DNA from: Gemmatimonadota bacterium
GTDB taxonomy: Bacteria > Gemmatimonadota > Gemmatimonadetes > Palauibacterales > KS3-K002
Assembly (NCBI GenBank): GCA_020350785.1
Contig: CP070722.1
Span: 1,345,396-1,385,807 of the forward strand
DNA length: 40,412 bases
Direction of reading: 5' to 3'
The first letter of the stretch is position 1; each line of letters opens with the position of its first letter. The translations under genes and the position numbers were made by a program. Below the pieces are notes generated by a model that ran no database searches, was not told the DNA's origin, and saw nothing but the letters and a program-made list of their open reading frames with translations. Shown piece after piece: positions 1-10,961 of this stretch.

Positions 1-1069
1 GACCAGCAACACTGCTAGACGTGTTGTCCATCAGCACAATGAGATGCCCACCGTCCACGAAGCGCCGGACACCGGTTATGAAGCCGTTGATCCCGCCCCC
101 ATGCTCGATCACCTTGACTGAATCCCCTGCACCGCCGACAGGAACTTTGCGAATGAAGAATCCATAGCCGTAGTCGCCGATATGCGGAGTGAACATCAGC
201 TCCCTGTAATGCTGATCTGAGAACAAGGCATCGGAGTAGAGGGCCCGGTCCCACTTCTGGAGATCCTCCACGGTCGAGTAGAGTGAGCCGGCAGCGTACG
301 GAAGGGCCGTGTCCAGATAGGCAGCGTTCTCGTAACCCGTGAAGGTCGTCTCGTATCCCGCGGCCCGCCGCTCGATGATCTCCTCGTAATGGTCGTAGCC
401 GGTATCGTCGAGTCCGAGTGGCCGCAGAAGCCGCTCGCGCAAGACCCGGTCGTACGGCTTCCCGGTCACCGCTTCGATGATTGCTCCGAGCAGGAAATAG
501 CCCGAGTTGCTGTAGCTCCATTTGGCACCCGGCTCGAACTCCAGCTCCAGCCCCGAGAAGACGGCCAGAAATTCCAGGGGTTCGTAGGGATCCCGGCTCA
601 TCTCCGGGAAGAAATCGGGCAGGCTCGTATAGTTCGGTATCCCCGAACTGTGCGTCAGCAGATGGTGGATCGTGATCTGCTCGCCGGCTGGTCTGGGATA
701 GTCGGGGAGGTAATCGACTATCTTACCGTCCAGGCTCAAGACTCCCTCTTCGACCAGCTGCAAAACGATCACGGCGGTGAACTGCTTGGTGACGGAACCG
801 ATCCGAAATTTCGTGTTCGTTTGATTGGGTATCCCCCACTCGAGGTTGGCGTAGCCGAACCCCTTCTTGTAGATGACGTCGCCGTCCTCCGCTACTAGAA
901 CGGCTCCGTTGAAGAGTCGAAGATCATGATACTGCTGGGCCAGAGAATCGATCTGGCTCGCTCTGTCCTGTGCCAGCGTCACGGCGCAGGCAATTGGGAT
1001 CGCGAGCCCTGCGAGCACCAACCTGCGAACGCAGGATTTCAGGACTTTATTCGACGTTCTTGCATCCAT
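1..1069 (-). CDS. Serine beta-lactamase-family hydrolase (partial, 3' end off window)
   Basis: The 356 codons seen here form the N-terminal part of a class C beta-lactamase/D-aminopeptidase-type serine hydrolase. A hydrophobic signal segment (about residues 14-33) precedes the mature protein, so export to the periplasm is likely. The nucleophile motif is S92-V-T-K95, the second motif is Y186-S-N188 and an H-G-G triad motif lies at 323-325. Together these are the three active-site elements of the family. The frame runs off the lower window edge, so the C-terminus is missing. The ATG at 1069 follows a GGAGG-like site and starts 20 bases after the phosphatidyltransferase gene, so it is probably the last visible member of the uvrA transcription unit. 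The substrate cannot be read from sequence; such enzymes include esterases and peptidases as well as true beta-lactamases, and resistance should not be assumed. Confidence 0.85.
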   Translation of the reverse strand, partial: MDARTSNKVLKSCVRRLVLAGLAIPIACAVTLAQDRASQIDSLAQQYHDLRLFNGAVLVAEDGDVIYKKGFGYANLEWGIPNQTNTKFRIGSVTKQFTAVIVLQLVEEGVLSLDGKIVDYLPDYPRPAGEQITIHHLLTHSSGIPNYTSLPDFFPEMSRDPYEPLEFLAVFSGLELEFEPGAKWSYSNSGYFLLGAIIEAVTGKPYDRVLRERLLRPLGLDDTGYDHYEEIIERRAAGYETTFTGYENAAYLDTALPYAAGSLYSTVEDLQKWDRALYSDALFSDQHYRELMFTPHIGDYGYGFFIRKVPVGGAGDSVKVIEHGGGINGFITGVRRFVDGGHLIVLMDNTSSSVAG

Positions 1070-1089
1070 CGGCTTACCGAGGCCTCCGC

Positions 1090-1779
1090 TCAATTCGGCT
1101 CTTTGACGACGTTGGCCGGTTCCAATCGTGCCAGCCGCCCCAGATTGGCGACGATACGGCGACCGAGAAGCAGCATCATGCCGGCAACCCCCAATAACCC
1201 CAGCAGGTCAAGGGTGCCCAAGGGTATGTTTCTCAGTTCGATAACCGGCTCGAAGCCCAGCGCCAGGGCGCTTCCTGCTAGGATCAGTATCACGCGCACC
1301 TCGGTCGGACCGACCCAGTCGTAGCCGAACTGGAAGACGCCCATGACGTAGGTCTCCAGGTAGACGTTGATCGACATCAGGTAGAAGCCGATAAGGATGG
1401 CAAGCGCCACTGATATCAACAGATACGGTGAGAACCCTAGACCGACGCAGACGAAGGCTGCCGCGAACATGTCGGTGATGTGATCCAGGTAGTAGCCGTA
1501 ACGAGGGCGTTCGATATGGCGAAATCGCGCCAGCGTACCATCCAGGCTGTCTCCGAACCAGTTAACTATCCAGAGCAGGTTCGCGACCCAGAGATAGGTG
1601 ACGGTCTGACCGGAAAGCGCGTAGCAGACCCCTATCGCCAGGGCTGACGTTATCCCAACTATGGTGAGGTGATCGGGCAGGACCCACTTCGGCAAAGCCG
1701 CAGCCAAGCGCGGTAACGCATAGGCCTCGAAGGGTCGCAGCAGGTGCCTCGGTTCGCGACGATGCTCGGCATCAGACAT
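1090..1779 (-). CDS. CDP-alcohol phosphatidyltransferase family membrane protein
   Basis: This 229-residue polytopic membrane protein carries the complete family signature: D77, D80-G81, A84-R85, G95, D99 and D103. These residues bind the divalent metals and the CDP-linked donor. Several hydrophobic segments follow, as expected for an enzyme that transfers a phosphatidyl or similar group to an alcohol in the cytoplasmic membrane. The acceptor (glycerol phosphate, inositol phosphate, serine or another) cannot be decided from the motif. The ATG overlaps the uvrA stop by 8 bases, which indicates translational coupling. A lipid kinase gene lies just upstream of uvrA, so lipid metabolism is a shared theme, but a common pathway is only inference. 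Confidence 0.85.
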   Translation of the reverse strand: MSDAEHRREPRHLLRPFEAYALPRLAAALPKWVLPDHLTIVGITSALAIGVCYALSGQTVTYLWVANLLWIVNWFGDSLDGTLARFRHIERPRYGYYLDHITDMFAAAFVCVGLGFSPYLLISVALAILIGFYLMSINVYLETYVMGVFQFGYDWVGPTEVRVILILAGSALALGFEPVIELRNIPLGTLDLLGLLGVAGMMLLLGRRIVANLGRLARLEPANVVKEPN

Positions 1780-4600
1780 GCTCAGCCTCCCGTCGTTTTC
1801 GGCCGCGCCGGTTGAGGAGTGGCCTCAAGTATGATCCTGTTGGACTGCGGTCGATTCTGACAACCTGTTCCGGAGTGCCCACGGCAACCACTTCGCCGCC
1901 AGCATCACCGCCCTCCGGCCCGAGATCGATAATCCAATCGGCCGTCTTGATCACGTCGAGTTGGTGCTCGATGACGACAACCGTATTCCCGCGGTCGACA
2001 AGGCGGTGCAGGACATCCAGAAGCAACCGAATGTCCTCGAAGTGCAATCCCGTCGTCGGCTCGTCCAAGATATAGAGCGTCTTACCCGTCTGAACTTTCG
2101 AGAGCTCGGTCGCCAGCTTGACTCGTTGCGCTTCACCCCCGGATAGTGTTGTCGAGCTTTGACCCAGCGTGATGTAGCCCAGACCCACATCGTTGAGCGT
2201 ACCCAGCTTGCGTCGGACCGTGGGGATCGGGTCGAAGAACTCCAGTGCTTCCGTGACCGTCATCTCGAGCACATCCGCTATACTGCTGCCTTTGTAGAAG
2301 ACCTCCAGCGTCTCCCTGTTGTAGCGTCTGCCTCGACATACTTGACAGGGCACGTAAACGTCGGGCAGGAAATGCATCTCGATCTTTACCAGGCCGTCAC
2401 CGCGACAGGCCTCGCAACGACCGCCTTTGACGTTGAAGCTGAAGCGTCCGGGATTGTAGCCCCGAATGCGAGATTCCGGCAGCTGCGCGAAGAGCTCGCG
2501 GATCGGCGTGAACACGCCGGTGTAAGTCGCCGGATTCGAGCGCGGTGTTCGGCCGATCGGCGACTGATCCACATCGATGACTTTGTCGATATGCTCCAGA
2601 CCTTCGAAATCATCGTGCGCCCCCGGTATGAGCCGTGAGCGATAGAGACGACGCGCCAAGACTCGGTACAGGATTTCCTCGACCAGGGTGGACTTGCCCG
2701 AGCCTGACACGCCGGTGACGCAGATGAACTTTCCGAGCGGGAACTCGACATCGATCATCTTGAGATTGTACTGCCTGGCGCCACGAACCCAGAGACTTGG
2801 ACCAGCCTCCATCCGGCGGTTGACCGGGAGTTCTATGCGCCGCTGCTTTCGCAGATAGGCTCCGGTCAGCGAATCGTGCGAGGCAAGCACATCCTCAAGC
2901 TTACCTTCGACCACGACCTCACCGCCGCTGCGGCCCGCACCTGGCCCGAGGTCGATAATGTGATCGGCCCGTCGAATCGTCGCTTCGTCATGCTCGACCA
3001 CCACTACGGTGTTGCCCAGATCGCGCAGCGCCTCCAACGTCTCCAGCAGCCTCTCGTTGTCGCGCTGATGCAAACCGATCGAGGGCTCATCCAGGATGTA
3101 CAGCACCCCCACGAGCTTCGAGCCGATCTGTGTGGCCAACCGGATTCTCTGCGCTTCACCGCCCGAAAGACTCTCAGCGCTGCGTCCCAACGTCAGGTAT
3201 CCGACACCGACATCGGACAAGAAACTCAGGCGCTCTAGGATCTGTTTGACGATGGGGCCGGCGACCGGATCATCAAAACGTCCACTCCCGTCCGCCTCCG
3301 GCGCCAGCCCCGCGAAGAACCGACGAGCCTGCTCCGCCGTCATTTGCACGACCTCGCCGATCGACTTCCCAACAAACCCTACGGCCAGCGCCTCACGTCT
3401 CAGGCGGCTGCCACCGCACTCGTGGCAAACCGCTTCAGACATGAATTCCGATATCCGCTCCTGAAGCTTCGCGCTGCTCGTCTCGTAGAAACGTCTCTCC
3501 AGCCGCGCCACCGCACCCTCCCAATCGAGAGCCGCGGAGCCGTAGAGAACCTCCTCACGCATGAGCTTCGGCAGCTCGTCCCAGGCCGTATTCGGGTGCA
3601 CGCCATGCTTGCGGGCCAGCGGTTCGATGACGCGCTTACGAAGGAAACCGATCGGCGATCCCCAGGGCACGAGCACACCCTCGAGAAGTGAAAGGCGTCC
3701 GTCCGCGAGCATCAGGTCGGGATTCGCCACCTTGCGAGTTCCGAGGCCGCCGCACTCGGGGCAGGCGCCGTACGGCGAATTGAAGGAAAACTGTCTCGGT
3801 TCGAGCTCCGGCAAACTCATTCCGCAGTCGGGACACGCATAGCGCTCGCTGAAAAGGCTCCCCTGCCGCTCCTCGCCGTCCTCTGCGCGATCGACCTGGA
3901 CAATGCCCTCGGCGGCTCGAAAAGCGATCTCGATGGAATCGGTGAGTCGGGCTCTGTCCGAGCTTCGAACCGTCAGTCGATCCACGACGATCGCGATGTC
4001 GTGATTGGCTCGCCGGTTCAGCTTCGGCGGCTCATCCAGGTCGTAAGTCGAGCCATCGACACGCACCCGCACGAAACCGTCTTTGCGGGCCCGCTCGAAC
4101 AGCTCTCGGAACTCGCCTTTGCGACCGCGCACCAGCGGAGCCAGCACCTCGATTCGCGCCCCCTTGGGCCAAGCCAGGACCGCATCGGCTACCTGCTCGG
4201 GTGTCTGCCGCCGGACCGGCCTGGAACATGACGGGCAGTGCGGAGTTCCGCACCGAGCCCAGAGCAGCCGCAGGTAGTCGTAGATCTCGGTGATTGTCCC
4301 GACCGTCGACCGTGGGTTACGGCCTGCCGTCTTTTGCTCGATGGAGATGGCCGGAGACAAGCCTTCGATTGCGTCGACGTCCGGCTTCTCCATCAGGCCC
4401 AGGAACTGGCGGGCGTAGGCGGAGAGCGACTCGACGTAGCGGCGCTGGCCTTCGGCGTAGATTGTGTCGAACGCGAGGCTGGACTTGCCGGACCCCGAGA
4501 GACCCGTGATCACGGTCAAACGGTTGCGTGGAATGCGAACGTTGACGTTCTTGAGATTGTGCTCGCGGGCTCCGCGAACGATCAGATACTCATCGCGCAT
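1772..4600 (-). CDS. uvrA: UvrABC excinuclease subunit A
   Basis: UvrA is the damage-recognition ATPase of nucleotide excision repair; it acts as a dimer on DNA and loads UvrB. The 942-residue length is normal. The first Walker A motif (GLSGSGKSS) is at 33-41 and the second (GVSGSGKST) near 632. Two ABC signatures (LSGGEAQR) are present. Cysteine clusters are CPDCG and CPECGG in the N-terminal half, CHECGGSR in the insertion region, and CEACRGDG with CQVCRGRR in the second half, as expected for the zinc modules. The ATG at 4600 is followed by the usual family start (a short beta strand, then GAREHNLKN). It lies 16 bases after the lipid-kinase gene. No uvrB or uvrC is in the window. Confidence 0.98.
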   Translation of the reverse strand: MRDEYLIVRGAREHNLKNVNVRIPRNRLTVITGLSGSGKSSLAFDTIYAEGQRRYVESLSAYARQFLGLMEKPDVDAIEGLSPAISIEQKTAGRNPRSTVGTITEIYDYLRLLWARCGTPHCPSCSRPVRRQTPEQVADAVLAWPKGARIEVLAPLVRGRKGEFRELFERARKDGFVRVRVDGSTYDLDEPPKLNRRANHDIAIVVDRLTVRSSDRARLTDSIEIAFRAAEGIVQVDRAEDGEERQGSLFSERYACPDCGMSLPELEPRQFSFNSPYGACPECGGLGTRKVANPDLMLADGRLSLLEGVLVPWGSPIGFLRKRVIEPLARKHGVHPNTAWDELPKLMREEVLYGSAALDWEGAVARLERRFYETSSAKLQERISEFMSEAVCHECGGSRLRREALAVGFVGKSIGEVVQMTAEQARRFFAGLAPEADGSGRFDDPVAGPIVKQILERLSFLSDVGVGYLTLGRSAESLSGGEAQRIRLATQIGSKLVGVLYILDEPSIGLHQRDNERLLETLEALRDLGNTVVVVEHDEATIRRADHIIDLGPGAGRSGGEVVVEGKLEDVLASHDSLTGAYLRKQRRIELPVNRRMEAGPSLWVRGARQYNLKMIDVEFPLGKFICVTGVSGSGKSTLVEEILYRVLARRLYRSRLIPGAHDDFEGLEHIDKVIDVDQSPIGRTPRSNPATYTGVFTPIRELFAQLPESRIRGYNPGRFSFNVKGGRCEACRGDGLVKIEMHFLPDVYVPCQVCRGRRYNRETLEVFYKGSSIADVLEMTVTEALEFFDPIPTVRRKLGTLNDVGLGYITLGQSSTTLSGGEAQRVKLATELSKVQTGKTLYILDEPTTGLHFEDIRLLLDVLHRLVDRGNTVVVIEHQLDVIKTADWIIDLGPEGGDAGGEVVAVGTPEQVVRIDRSPTGSYLRPLLNRRGRKRREAEHV

Positions 4601-4616
4601 GGCGGCTAACGACCGT

Positions 4617-5582
4617 CTACGAAGCCGGCACTAAAACCTTTAAGGCTAACGGCCAAACACCAACCTCGAACGGTGTCTCACCCAAGAGCTCCCCGTCTGC
4701 TTGTGTTCTGAGTGGCGGCTCGGCGCTCACCACGATTCGCTTACCGCTGAAGTATCTCAGCCTTGGGCTCTTCTCGTACCGCCGGGTCAGTATGTCTCCC
4801 AGAACGGAGAAGTACCCCAACGTGCTTTCCGCCAGGAAAAGACAGCCGTCCAGTTTGCCATCATCCATCCGAGCGTGTGGAACCACCGGGACCGGTCTGG
4901 GCAAGCCGGGTGCCGTGAGACCTCGCATGTTCATGATCTCGACACCCAGACCGCGTCCGCTGATCACCTGACCGTCATCCAACTCGATCCGGATCAAGGC
5001 CGGCTTGGGCGAAAGGGCCGCTACCGTGGCCGCGTGGATGTAGGCCAGGTATCCCACCCTGCGCTTGATCCGCGGCTCCGGTCGCACAATCTCCGCATCT
5101 AGCCCAGCACCCACTATGGAGGTGAACGGCCGGCCATTGACAATTCCAAGGTCGATTCTGCGCACGTCCCCGTCGAGAGCGGTCTTGATCGACCCCCCGA
5201 GTCGCCGTGGCACTCCGAGGTTCGCTGCCAATTGATTGCCCGTGCCTACCGGGATCAGCGCCAGAGTCGCGTCGCTTCCCGCCAGCGCCGTCACAGCCTC
5301 CCTGACCGTCCCGTCCCCACCGGCCACGAGAAAACGCCGGAACCCGCGAGCCAGCGCCTCGGCCACCAGTTCCGGCCCATGACCCGGCGCGTTCGTGTAG
5401 GCATGCTCGTATTCCACGCCCCGCGCCGTCAGCGCAGCTTCGATGCGCCGCCGAAGCCGCTCGGGCCGCCTCATACCGGCCGACGGATTCTGCAGTACGA
5501 ATAGGTCGGCCAGCGTGGATGCCCCCTCCGTTGCCGCTGAGGCTGCGACTTCTGACTCAACCGGTTCGGGCGAGTGCCTCAA
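4617..5582 (-). CDS. Diacylglycerol kinase family lipid kinase
   Basis: The product resembles the bacterial DgkB/YegS group of lipid kinases, which use ATP to phosphorylate diacylglycerol or a related lipid at the membrane. The N-terminal nucleotide-binding part has an NPSAG strand-turn, the glycine-rich GGDGTVREA motif and a PVGTGNQLA motif; the C-terminal part is the family's beta-rich domain. The start is uncertain. An ATG at 5639 would overlap htpX by 83 bases, whereas a TTG at 5582 overlaps by 26 and has an AGAGGG sequence at suitable distance, so I prefer the TTG (321 residues). The conserved domain begins about 30 residues later in either case. Neighbours are htpX upstream and uvrA downstream. 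The exact lipid substrate is unknown. Confidence 0.88.
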   Translation of the reverse strand: MRHSPEPVESEVAASAATEGASTLADLFVLQNPSAGMRRPERLRRRIEAALTARGVEYEHAYTNAPGHGPELVAEALARGFRRFLVAGGDGTVREAVTALAGSDATLALIPVGTGNQLAANLGVPRRLGGSIKTALDGDVRRIDLGIVNGRPFTSIVGAGLDAEIVRPEPRIKRRVGYLAYIHAATVAALSPKPALIRIELDDGQVISGRGLGVEIMNMRGLTAPGLPRPVPVVPHARMDDGKLDGCLFLAESTLGYFSVLGDILTRRYEKSPRLRYFSGKRIVVSAEPPLRTQADGELLGETPFEVGVWPLALKVLVPAS

Positions 5583-6387
5583 GTTTGGCGACCCTCTCTT
5601 CAGTGGGCGGATGGGTACGAAACAGCCCGGCCAGGCCACCGCGTCGCAATGGGTTCACGATGCAGACATGGGCTGCGGAAGGGCTGACCTGCATAGGTAT
5701 CCGGCGAGCACTATTCTCGAGACTGAGCAAAGCACCCGCAAGACCCTGGGGAGAGCCCGCGATCGCAGCACCCACCCGGTCAGCGCGGAATTCCATCTGC
5801 CGGCTGATGGCCATCTGCACCAGGAAGGCCGCCAGCGGACCCAGGATCAGCATGGCCAGCCCGGCGAAGGCATTCCGGTCGCGGTCGCCGAAGAAGAAGG
5901 CGATGCGTGCCAGAATGATCACAGCACCTGCCATAGTGGCGGCGACGGTATTGGTCAGCATATCGCGGTTCTTGATGTGAGCCAGCTCATGCGCCGTAAC
6001 GCCTTCCAGCTCCTCGCGACTCAGCGTCTGCAAGATGCCCCTCGTGAAGCAGACGACAGCGTGACCTTGATCGCGGCCCGTCGCGAAGGCATTGGGTTGT
6101 TGGCTGGGCGCTACGGCGATCCTCGGCATCGGCAATCCCGCCCGCCGTCGCAATCGATCGACCATCTCATAGAGCGCCGGCTCGGACTGGGGCTCGATGA
6201 TTTGCGCGCGATAGGCGCTCAACACTGCCCGGTCGCTGAACCAGAACATCCCGAAATTGAGCAGGCCGGTAATCACGAGGGCCGGCACCAGCGCCCCTGG
6301 CCCTCCCAGTTGGTGGGCGATGGCCAGAATCAAGGCCGTCAGCCCCGCCATGAGGCCAAATATCTTCATGTAGTTCGACACGATCAT
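5557..6387 (-). CDS. htpX: HtpX-type membrane zinc metalloprotease (M48B)
   Basis: HtpX is a membrane-bound endopeptidase that degrades misfolded membrane proteins, with its active site facing the cytoplasm. The 276-residue product has two N-terminal membrane segments (about 8-25 and 32-50) and the HEXXH zinc site H133-E134-L-A-H137. The third ligand is probably E199 in a FRADR context. A second hydrophobic pair at about 147-192 completes the family topology. The ATG at 6387 follows a GAGGTGG sequence. It stands after a 97-base gap below tamB, the largest gap in this part of the window, so its own promoter is possible, although I could not identify convincing -35 and -10 boxes or a heat-shock promoter. 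Confidence 0.95.
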   Translation of the reverse strand: MIVSNYMKIFGLMAGLTALILAIAHQLGGPGALVPALVITGLLNFGMFWFSDRAVLSAYRAQIIEPQSEPALYEMVDRLRRRAGLPMPRIAVAPSQQPNAFATGRDQGHAVVCFTRGILQTLSREELEGVTAHELAHIKNRDMLTNTVAATMAGAVIILARIAFFFGDRDRNAFAGLAMLILGPLAAFLVQMAISRQMEFRADRVGAAIAGSPQGLAGALLSLENSARRIPMQVSPSAAHVCIVNPLRRGGLAGLFRTHPPTEERVAKLEALARTG

Positions 6388-6484
6388 TCCACCTCGCTAG
6401 GGGACGGGCAGCGGGCCCGCCCAGCCCGGAACATTTCTGAGACTGTGTGACAAAATTACGCACGAGCGGCGGCCGAGGTCCAGC

Positions 6485-9400
6485 TCAGTAGGCCCAGCCG
6501 TACAAGAGGAACAGCCCGATCGACTGCTCCAGATCGCTGTCCGGACCTCCGTAATAGAGGGAGCCTTCCCGCCCGAAGCGTGGCTCGGTGATGCCTCGCA
6601 ACGTCAGTCTATCATCCAGCCGCCATTCCAGCTTTACGGTGGGCCGCACGACACCGACGAGGTGCTGGGCAACGCTGACGAATACGGTGGGCGCGAGATA
6701 CCAGCCGACTTCCACTTGTGTCGCGGTTACCGCCGGGCCCAGCCCGCTCCGGTACTCGCCCTCGGCCACCGGCGCCAGAGGGGCGCGCGTGATATCGACA
6801 TAGGCCACGCCTGACTCGCGCAGCAGCAGCGAACCGAGTGCGTAGCCGAAAAAGGCCTCCGGTACTCCAGCGGTGACATCTTGCAACAAGTTGCTCTCGG
6901 CGCTCGTTCGCGTCAGCTCGTACGACGGGCGTCCGAAAAGCAGATAAGAGAGAAGATCCGATTCTGGAATCGGTGGCTGGTGATTGCTCTCCAGTTTCAA
7001 GTTCTTGTCCTCGAGCGTGCCACTGACTAGCAGTCGAATCTCGATGGGCTCCTTCTGAGTTCGTACAGTATAGAGCGCTACTATCCGTAAGTTTGGGTTC
7101 GTAGCCGGGGTGCCGACGAACTCGATCTCACCCTCCAGCACGGCGAAGCGCTTATTGAAGAACCAGTACTCGCCGCGGATCGCTCGCAGCGTTCCGTTCA
7201 TTTTCAGTTCATCGCGAGCCCGGCGCATTTCGAGAGACAGATCCCCGGCAATCTCCACGTTGGTGTCCTCGGACCTCAGCCACGTGGCGCGCTGTATCCT
7301 GACATTGAGTTCGATCGTCAGGTTGTCCAGGAAGCGATTGCCGGTTCGGCGACGCAGCCTCTCCTCGGGGGCGAACATCGTGTCGAGCAAGATGAGATCC
7401 TCCTCGAATGGATCCACGATCTCGCGTTGCCGCCCGATCTCCTCGATGAAGAAAACGCCGCTGACCACCGACAAGTCGCCGGAAATGTCCGGAGCACCGT
7501 AGCGACCCTTGAGGCGCGCGGTACCCGAAACATCGAGTTGCGCATCCAGTTGGTCGTACCCAGCCAGCTCCACGGCTCCGAGTCTGAGATCGAATTCGGG
7601 ATTGGATAGCGAATCGAGCACGATCACGCCGCTAAGATGTCCCCGCCCACCCTGCGGGCTCCCGAAGACGACCTCCCTTATCTCCACAGCCTGCCCTTTG
7701 AACAAGAGATCGCCAGCCAATTGGGTGTAGGTAATGCCCGACCGTATGACGCGGAAACTCCCATCTACCAGCGTCGCCGGTCCCTGTACGATCACGTTGC
7801 CAGGCGTGCCACGAATCTCCACTCTCGCCCGCGCGAACCCCCTGGGTTCGGCGACCTGGTCCGTGAACACCGACACCAACGACAGGGGAATACTGTCGCC
7901 CTCGAGTAACAGCGCGATCGGTCGCTCCGGCAAGGCTAGCGTGAAGCCCGGTAACGTGAAATCGAGAGGTAACGTTCCCTGAAGGTGCACGAGCCGGTGT
8001 CCGCTCGTCTCCTCGGGACACACTTCTCCCAGCTCGGACTCGCCCCCCTGCCACATCGAAGCATCAACCGCAAGCTCGCCGCGCCTGTAGTTCAGCGAAC
8101 CGCACAAATTGGAGAACGAGACGCCAAAGAGATCCCCGTTGGTCACGCTGAAGCTGCTCTCGAGGATTGGCTCGCTCACCCGGCCAGACAGCTGAGCGTC
8201 GAGTTTCACTCGACCGGCCATCACCACGCTGTCCGGCCACAAAGTCGCGATCTCCGCCAGATCCACACCATCCAACTGAGCACTGAAGGCAGCGGGTCCC
8301 GCCGCGCCCATCGAGCCATCTAGCGCCGCACGCCGCGAACCACTGGCGAGCTGCAGTCTGGAGAAGGCTACGCCCCCAGATTCTTCGAGTCGAACCAGCG
8401 CCGGCTCCGCCAAGACCCAAGAGGCGCCGCCGAGTGTGAGTGAGAGGTCATCGACGCTGATGGTCCGCACATCCTCACCTATGTCTATCCGAAGGCGTCC
8501 CGCTGCCGCCGCGCCGCTCTTCGCGAGCGAGAATTCCAGGCGCGTCGTTCCGTCTGCCAGCCCACCGGACAGTTCCAGCTCATCGAAGTGAAGGCCGCCG
8601 AGACCGACACCCAGCGCCGCCAATCCGGCCGACACCCGAGGTCTGCCAAGCTCGCTCCCAAGCTCGAGATCTCGGACCCGCAGACTGTCGGCCGTCATCT
8701 TTCCGTAGGACAGACGCTCACCGGCTATCGCGCCGCGCAGATGCAAACCGCCCCGCTCACTTACCAGCCAGCCGTCGAATCGAGCCGACCCTTCGATGCC
8801 GGGCCGGCCGCCTTCACCGCTGGCGATGCCCGTCGCCTCGGGGTCGAATCTGAAATCCGACAAGAGCTCGGTGGTGGAAAATAGCCACGGATTGAGTCCG
8901 CCAAGGCTATCAGCCTGCAGTTCCAGCCGCAGGCTGTCTGACCCTTCTCTACTAAGGCTGAGCGCTCCGCTGGCGCGCAAGTTCCCGAACTCCGCGTTGA
9001 TGACCGAGCTGTCCACAAGCACGCGGCCCTCCGCGATCCGGAGACTCACCGAACCGAAATCAAAGCGCACACCGCCCACGAAAGATGCGAATACCTCGGC
9101 TTCACCGCGCATCTCCAGCGTCCCTAACGACGTACCAGATCCATCCAGCTCGATCGCGAAATCCAGATCGGACTGCGGCATCCACTCCCGTAACCTGGGC
9201 AGTTTTATTCTGTGACCGTACAGATTGCCGCGATAACGAGGCAGCTGGCCCAGCTGTACGTTCCCGACCAGGCGCAACGAGTCTCCACGCCCTGCCAGGT
9301 GCGCATCGACGTTTAGGTCGTCGAGCGACCCGACCACCTCGAAGTCGCCCCTGAACTCGCCGCGGAAGGGTATCGCGGGGTAGTATGATGCCAGCGTGGC

Positions 9401-10960
9401 GAGCGAGATGGTGTCGCTGCGAGCGCGGACATCCAGGCGCAAAGGTACGCCACTGTCGGCCGTGATCGTCCCCGAGCCGTTAACCTTGAGCGGCAGCAGA
9501 TCGCGCTCGCGCTGTTCCAGCTCAAACGCGACCGCCATTCCCTCGCTCAGCAAGCCGTCGAGACGCGCGCTACCGGCAAGCCGACCACGCAGCGCTACCG
9601 GTAGGAAGGCGCGAATCACGTCGAAATCTAAGCTGTCGGCCTCCAACTCCAGGTCACGCGCTCCCAGCATTCCCCGAATCAGATGCGCGGTGCCCCGGGC
9701 TCGGAGTTGCGATACGGAGCCCGAGGTATCGGGTTGGATCCGCACTTCGGCGTCCACCTGAAGCTCGGAGAGCGGACCATCCATGGCAACACGGCCTTCC
9801 AGTTCACCGGGCAACGGCGCCTGCCAACCCGTCACCTCACTGATCACCTCCGTGCGAAGGCGCTGAACGTTCAGATCGACAGCATCGAAGCTCAGCCCGT
9901 TGGGGCGGTCGCTCAATATCATGGCGAAGCGTCCAGAAAGCACGGCATCAGGCGAGGAAAAGCGGGAATTCTGCACCTCCAGCGAGAATCCATCCGCCAC
10001 GCTGCGGTAGCGGAGATCGAGCCGGGCGTCTCCGGAGGGCAAGCGCGGGATCAGCCAGCGCAGATCGGCCGCAGTCGCGGGATCTCCATTAAAAGCTAGG
10101 TCATAGGCGAGTTCGCCGGAGAAAGCGACCCACCCTTCGCCGAACAGGCGCGAATCGGGAAGAAGTCCCTGCCAGAGGTCGAAGGACAGAGTGTCCCCGT
10201 GCACTTCGATATCAGCTCGAAGTTGTTCGATCTCGAAAGGCTCACCGATCACTTTGACGACGCCGGTGAGCTGCGTGATCTGGAACAAACGGCCCAGTTC
10301 GCGTGGCGCCAATATCCGCGCGATGTTCAACCGCGCGTTCAGCCGCTCGACCCGCCAGACCCTTTCCCAGGCGTCGCCGACCGATTCGACGAACCAGCGA
10401 GTCGAATCCGGGTCCGTGCCGTCCGGATCCCAGGGCGTCCGCAACTCGACCTCGCCTGACCTGATCGCCACATCGCGGAGAACGATCGAGCGGCTACGCC
10501 GGCCGGAGTCGATATCACTGCGCTCTGTCGACCCGGCCGCGGTACTATCACCGTCCCTACCGCTGAACACCTCCGAGACGTTCCAACTACCCTCTCGGTC
10601 GATGCTGAAAGTCATTACCGGTCTCACCAGGGTCACCCTGGGAAGTGTTACATTGCCGACGAGGAAATCGGACCAGCGATAACTCACCGATACGGTATCA
10701 GCTCGAGCGAACAACTGGCCGTCCGGGTCATAAACGCGAACGCCCGCCACTCGAATACTCCGGAGAAGGTCACCCTCCAGCACCTCGTCAATCTCAATCT
10801 GGCCGGCGATCGCCGAATTCAGTTTCTCCAGAGCGTATGACCGCACCCACTCACGGCCCCAGTCGGTCTTCGTAAGTGCCATCCCCGCGGCGGTGGCGGC
10901 CAGCAAAATCGCCCCCGCTATTGCCAGCGGTATCCCGAATAGCCGCTCCTTCCACGTCAT
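6485..10960 (-). CDS. tamB: TamB-like translocation/assembly or lipid-transport protein (DUF490 C-terminus)
   Basis: The 1491-residue protein has one N-terminal membrane helix (about 9-30), a very long periplasmic body of repeating beta strands like other AsmA/TamB bridge proteins, and a typical TamB C-terminal domain. That domain includes a PESDLLSYLLFGRP motif and a terminal beta-strand-rich tail ending in an aromatic residue. TamB proteins span the periplasm and are tied to outer-membrane protein insertion (with TamA) and phospholipid transport. The gene begins one base after the stop of the Omp85 gene at 10962, the classic TamA-TamB arrangement, which supports a shared function. Several internal stretches repeat the pattern 'DSL-x-LD/DLELEADSL', consistent with beta-taco repeats. 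The ATG start directly precedes the membrane anchor. Confidence 0.92.
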   Translation of the reverse strand: MTWKERLFGIPLAIAGAILLAATAAGMALTKTDWGREWVRSYALEKLNSAIAGQIEIDEVLEGDLLRSIRVAGVRVYDPDGQLFARADTVSVSYRWSDFLVGNVTLPRVTLVRPVMTFSIDREGSWNVSEVFSGRDGDSTAAGSTERSDIDSGRRSRSIVLRDVAIRSGEVELRTPWDPDGTDPDSTRWFVESVGDAWERVWRVERLNARLNIARILAPRELGRLFQITQLTGVVKVIGEPFEIEQLRADIEVHGDTLSFDLWQGLLPDSRLFGEGWVAFSGELAYDLAFNGDPATAADLRWLIPRLPSGDARLDLRYRSVADGFSLEVQNSRFSSPDAVLSGRFAMILSDRPNGLSFDAVDLNVQRLRTEVISEVTGWQAPLPGELEGRVAMDGPLSELQVDAEVRIQPDTSGSVSQLRARGTAHLIRGMLGARDLELEADSLDFDVIRAFLPVALRGRLAGSARLDGLLSEGMAVAFELEQRERDLLPLKVNGSGTITADSGVPLRLDVRARSDTISLATLASYYPAIPFRGEFRGDFEVVGSLDDLNVDAHLAGRGDSLRLVGNVQLGQLPRYRGNLYGHRIKLPRLREWMPQSDLDFAIELDGSGTSLGTLEMRGEAEVFASFVGGVRFDFGSVSLRIAEGRVLVDSSVINAEFGNLRASGALSLSREGSDSLRLELQADSLGGLNPWLFSTTELLSDFRFDPEATGIASGEGGRPGIEGSARFDGWLVSERGGLHLRGAIAGERLSYGKMTADSLRVRDLELGSELGRPRVSAGLAALGVGLGGLHFDELELSGGLADGTTRLEFSLAKSGAAAAGRLRIDIGEDVRTISVDDLSLTLGGASWVLAEPALVRLEESGGVAFSRLQLASGSRRAALDGSMGAAGPAAFSAQLDGVDLAEIATLWPDSVVMAGRVKLDAQLSGRVSEPILESSFSVTNGDLFGVSFSNLCGSLNYRRGELAVDASMWQGGESELGEVCPEETSGHRLVHLQGTLPLDFTLPGFTLALPERPIALLLEGDSIPLSLVSVFTDQVAEPRGFARARVEIRGTPGNVIVQGPATLVDGSFRVIRSGITYTQLAGDLLFKGQAVEIREVVFGSPQGGRGHLSGVIVLDSLSNPEFDLRLGAVELAGYDQLDAQLDVSGTARLKGRYGAPDISGDLSVVSGVFFIEEIGRQREIVDPFEEDLILLDTMFAPEERLRRRTGNRFLDNLTIELNVRIQRATWLRSEDTNVEIAGDLSLEMRRARDELKMNGTLRAIRGEYWFFNKRFAVLEGEIEFVGTPATNPNLRIVALYTVRTQKEPIEIRLLVSGTLEDKNLKLESNHQPPIPESDLLSYLLFGRPSYELTRTSAESNLLQDVTAGVPEAFFGYALGSLLLRESGVAYVDITRAPLAPVAEGEYRSGLGPAVTATQVEVGWYLAPTVFVSVAQHLVGVVRPTVKLEWRLDDRLTLRGITEPRFGREGSLYYGGPDSDLEQSIGLFLLYGWAY

Positions 10961-10961
10961 C

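Noticed and set aside
5443..6450. A 335-codon plus-strand open frame opposite htpX
   Set aside because: It mirrors HtpX coding sequence, has low-complexity R/Q/H-rich composition and no ribosome-binding site or recognisable domain.
6388..6484. Promoter or heat-shock element in front of htpX
   Set aside because: A TTGTCA-like box is present but no -10 or sigma-32 element sits at a suitable distance; the GCGGGCCCGC palindrome alone is not evidence.
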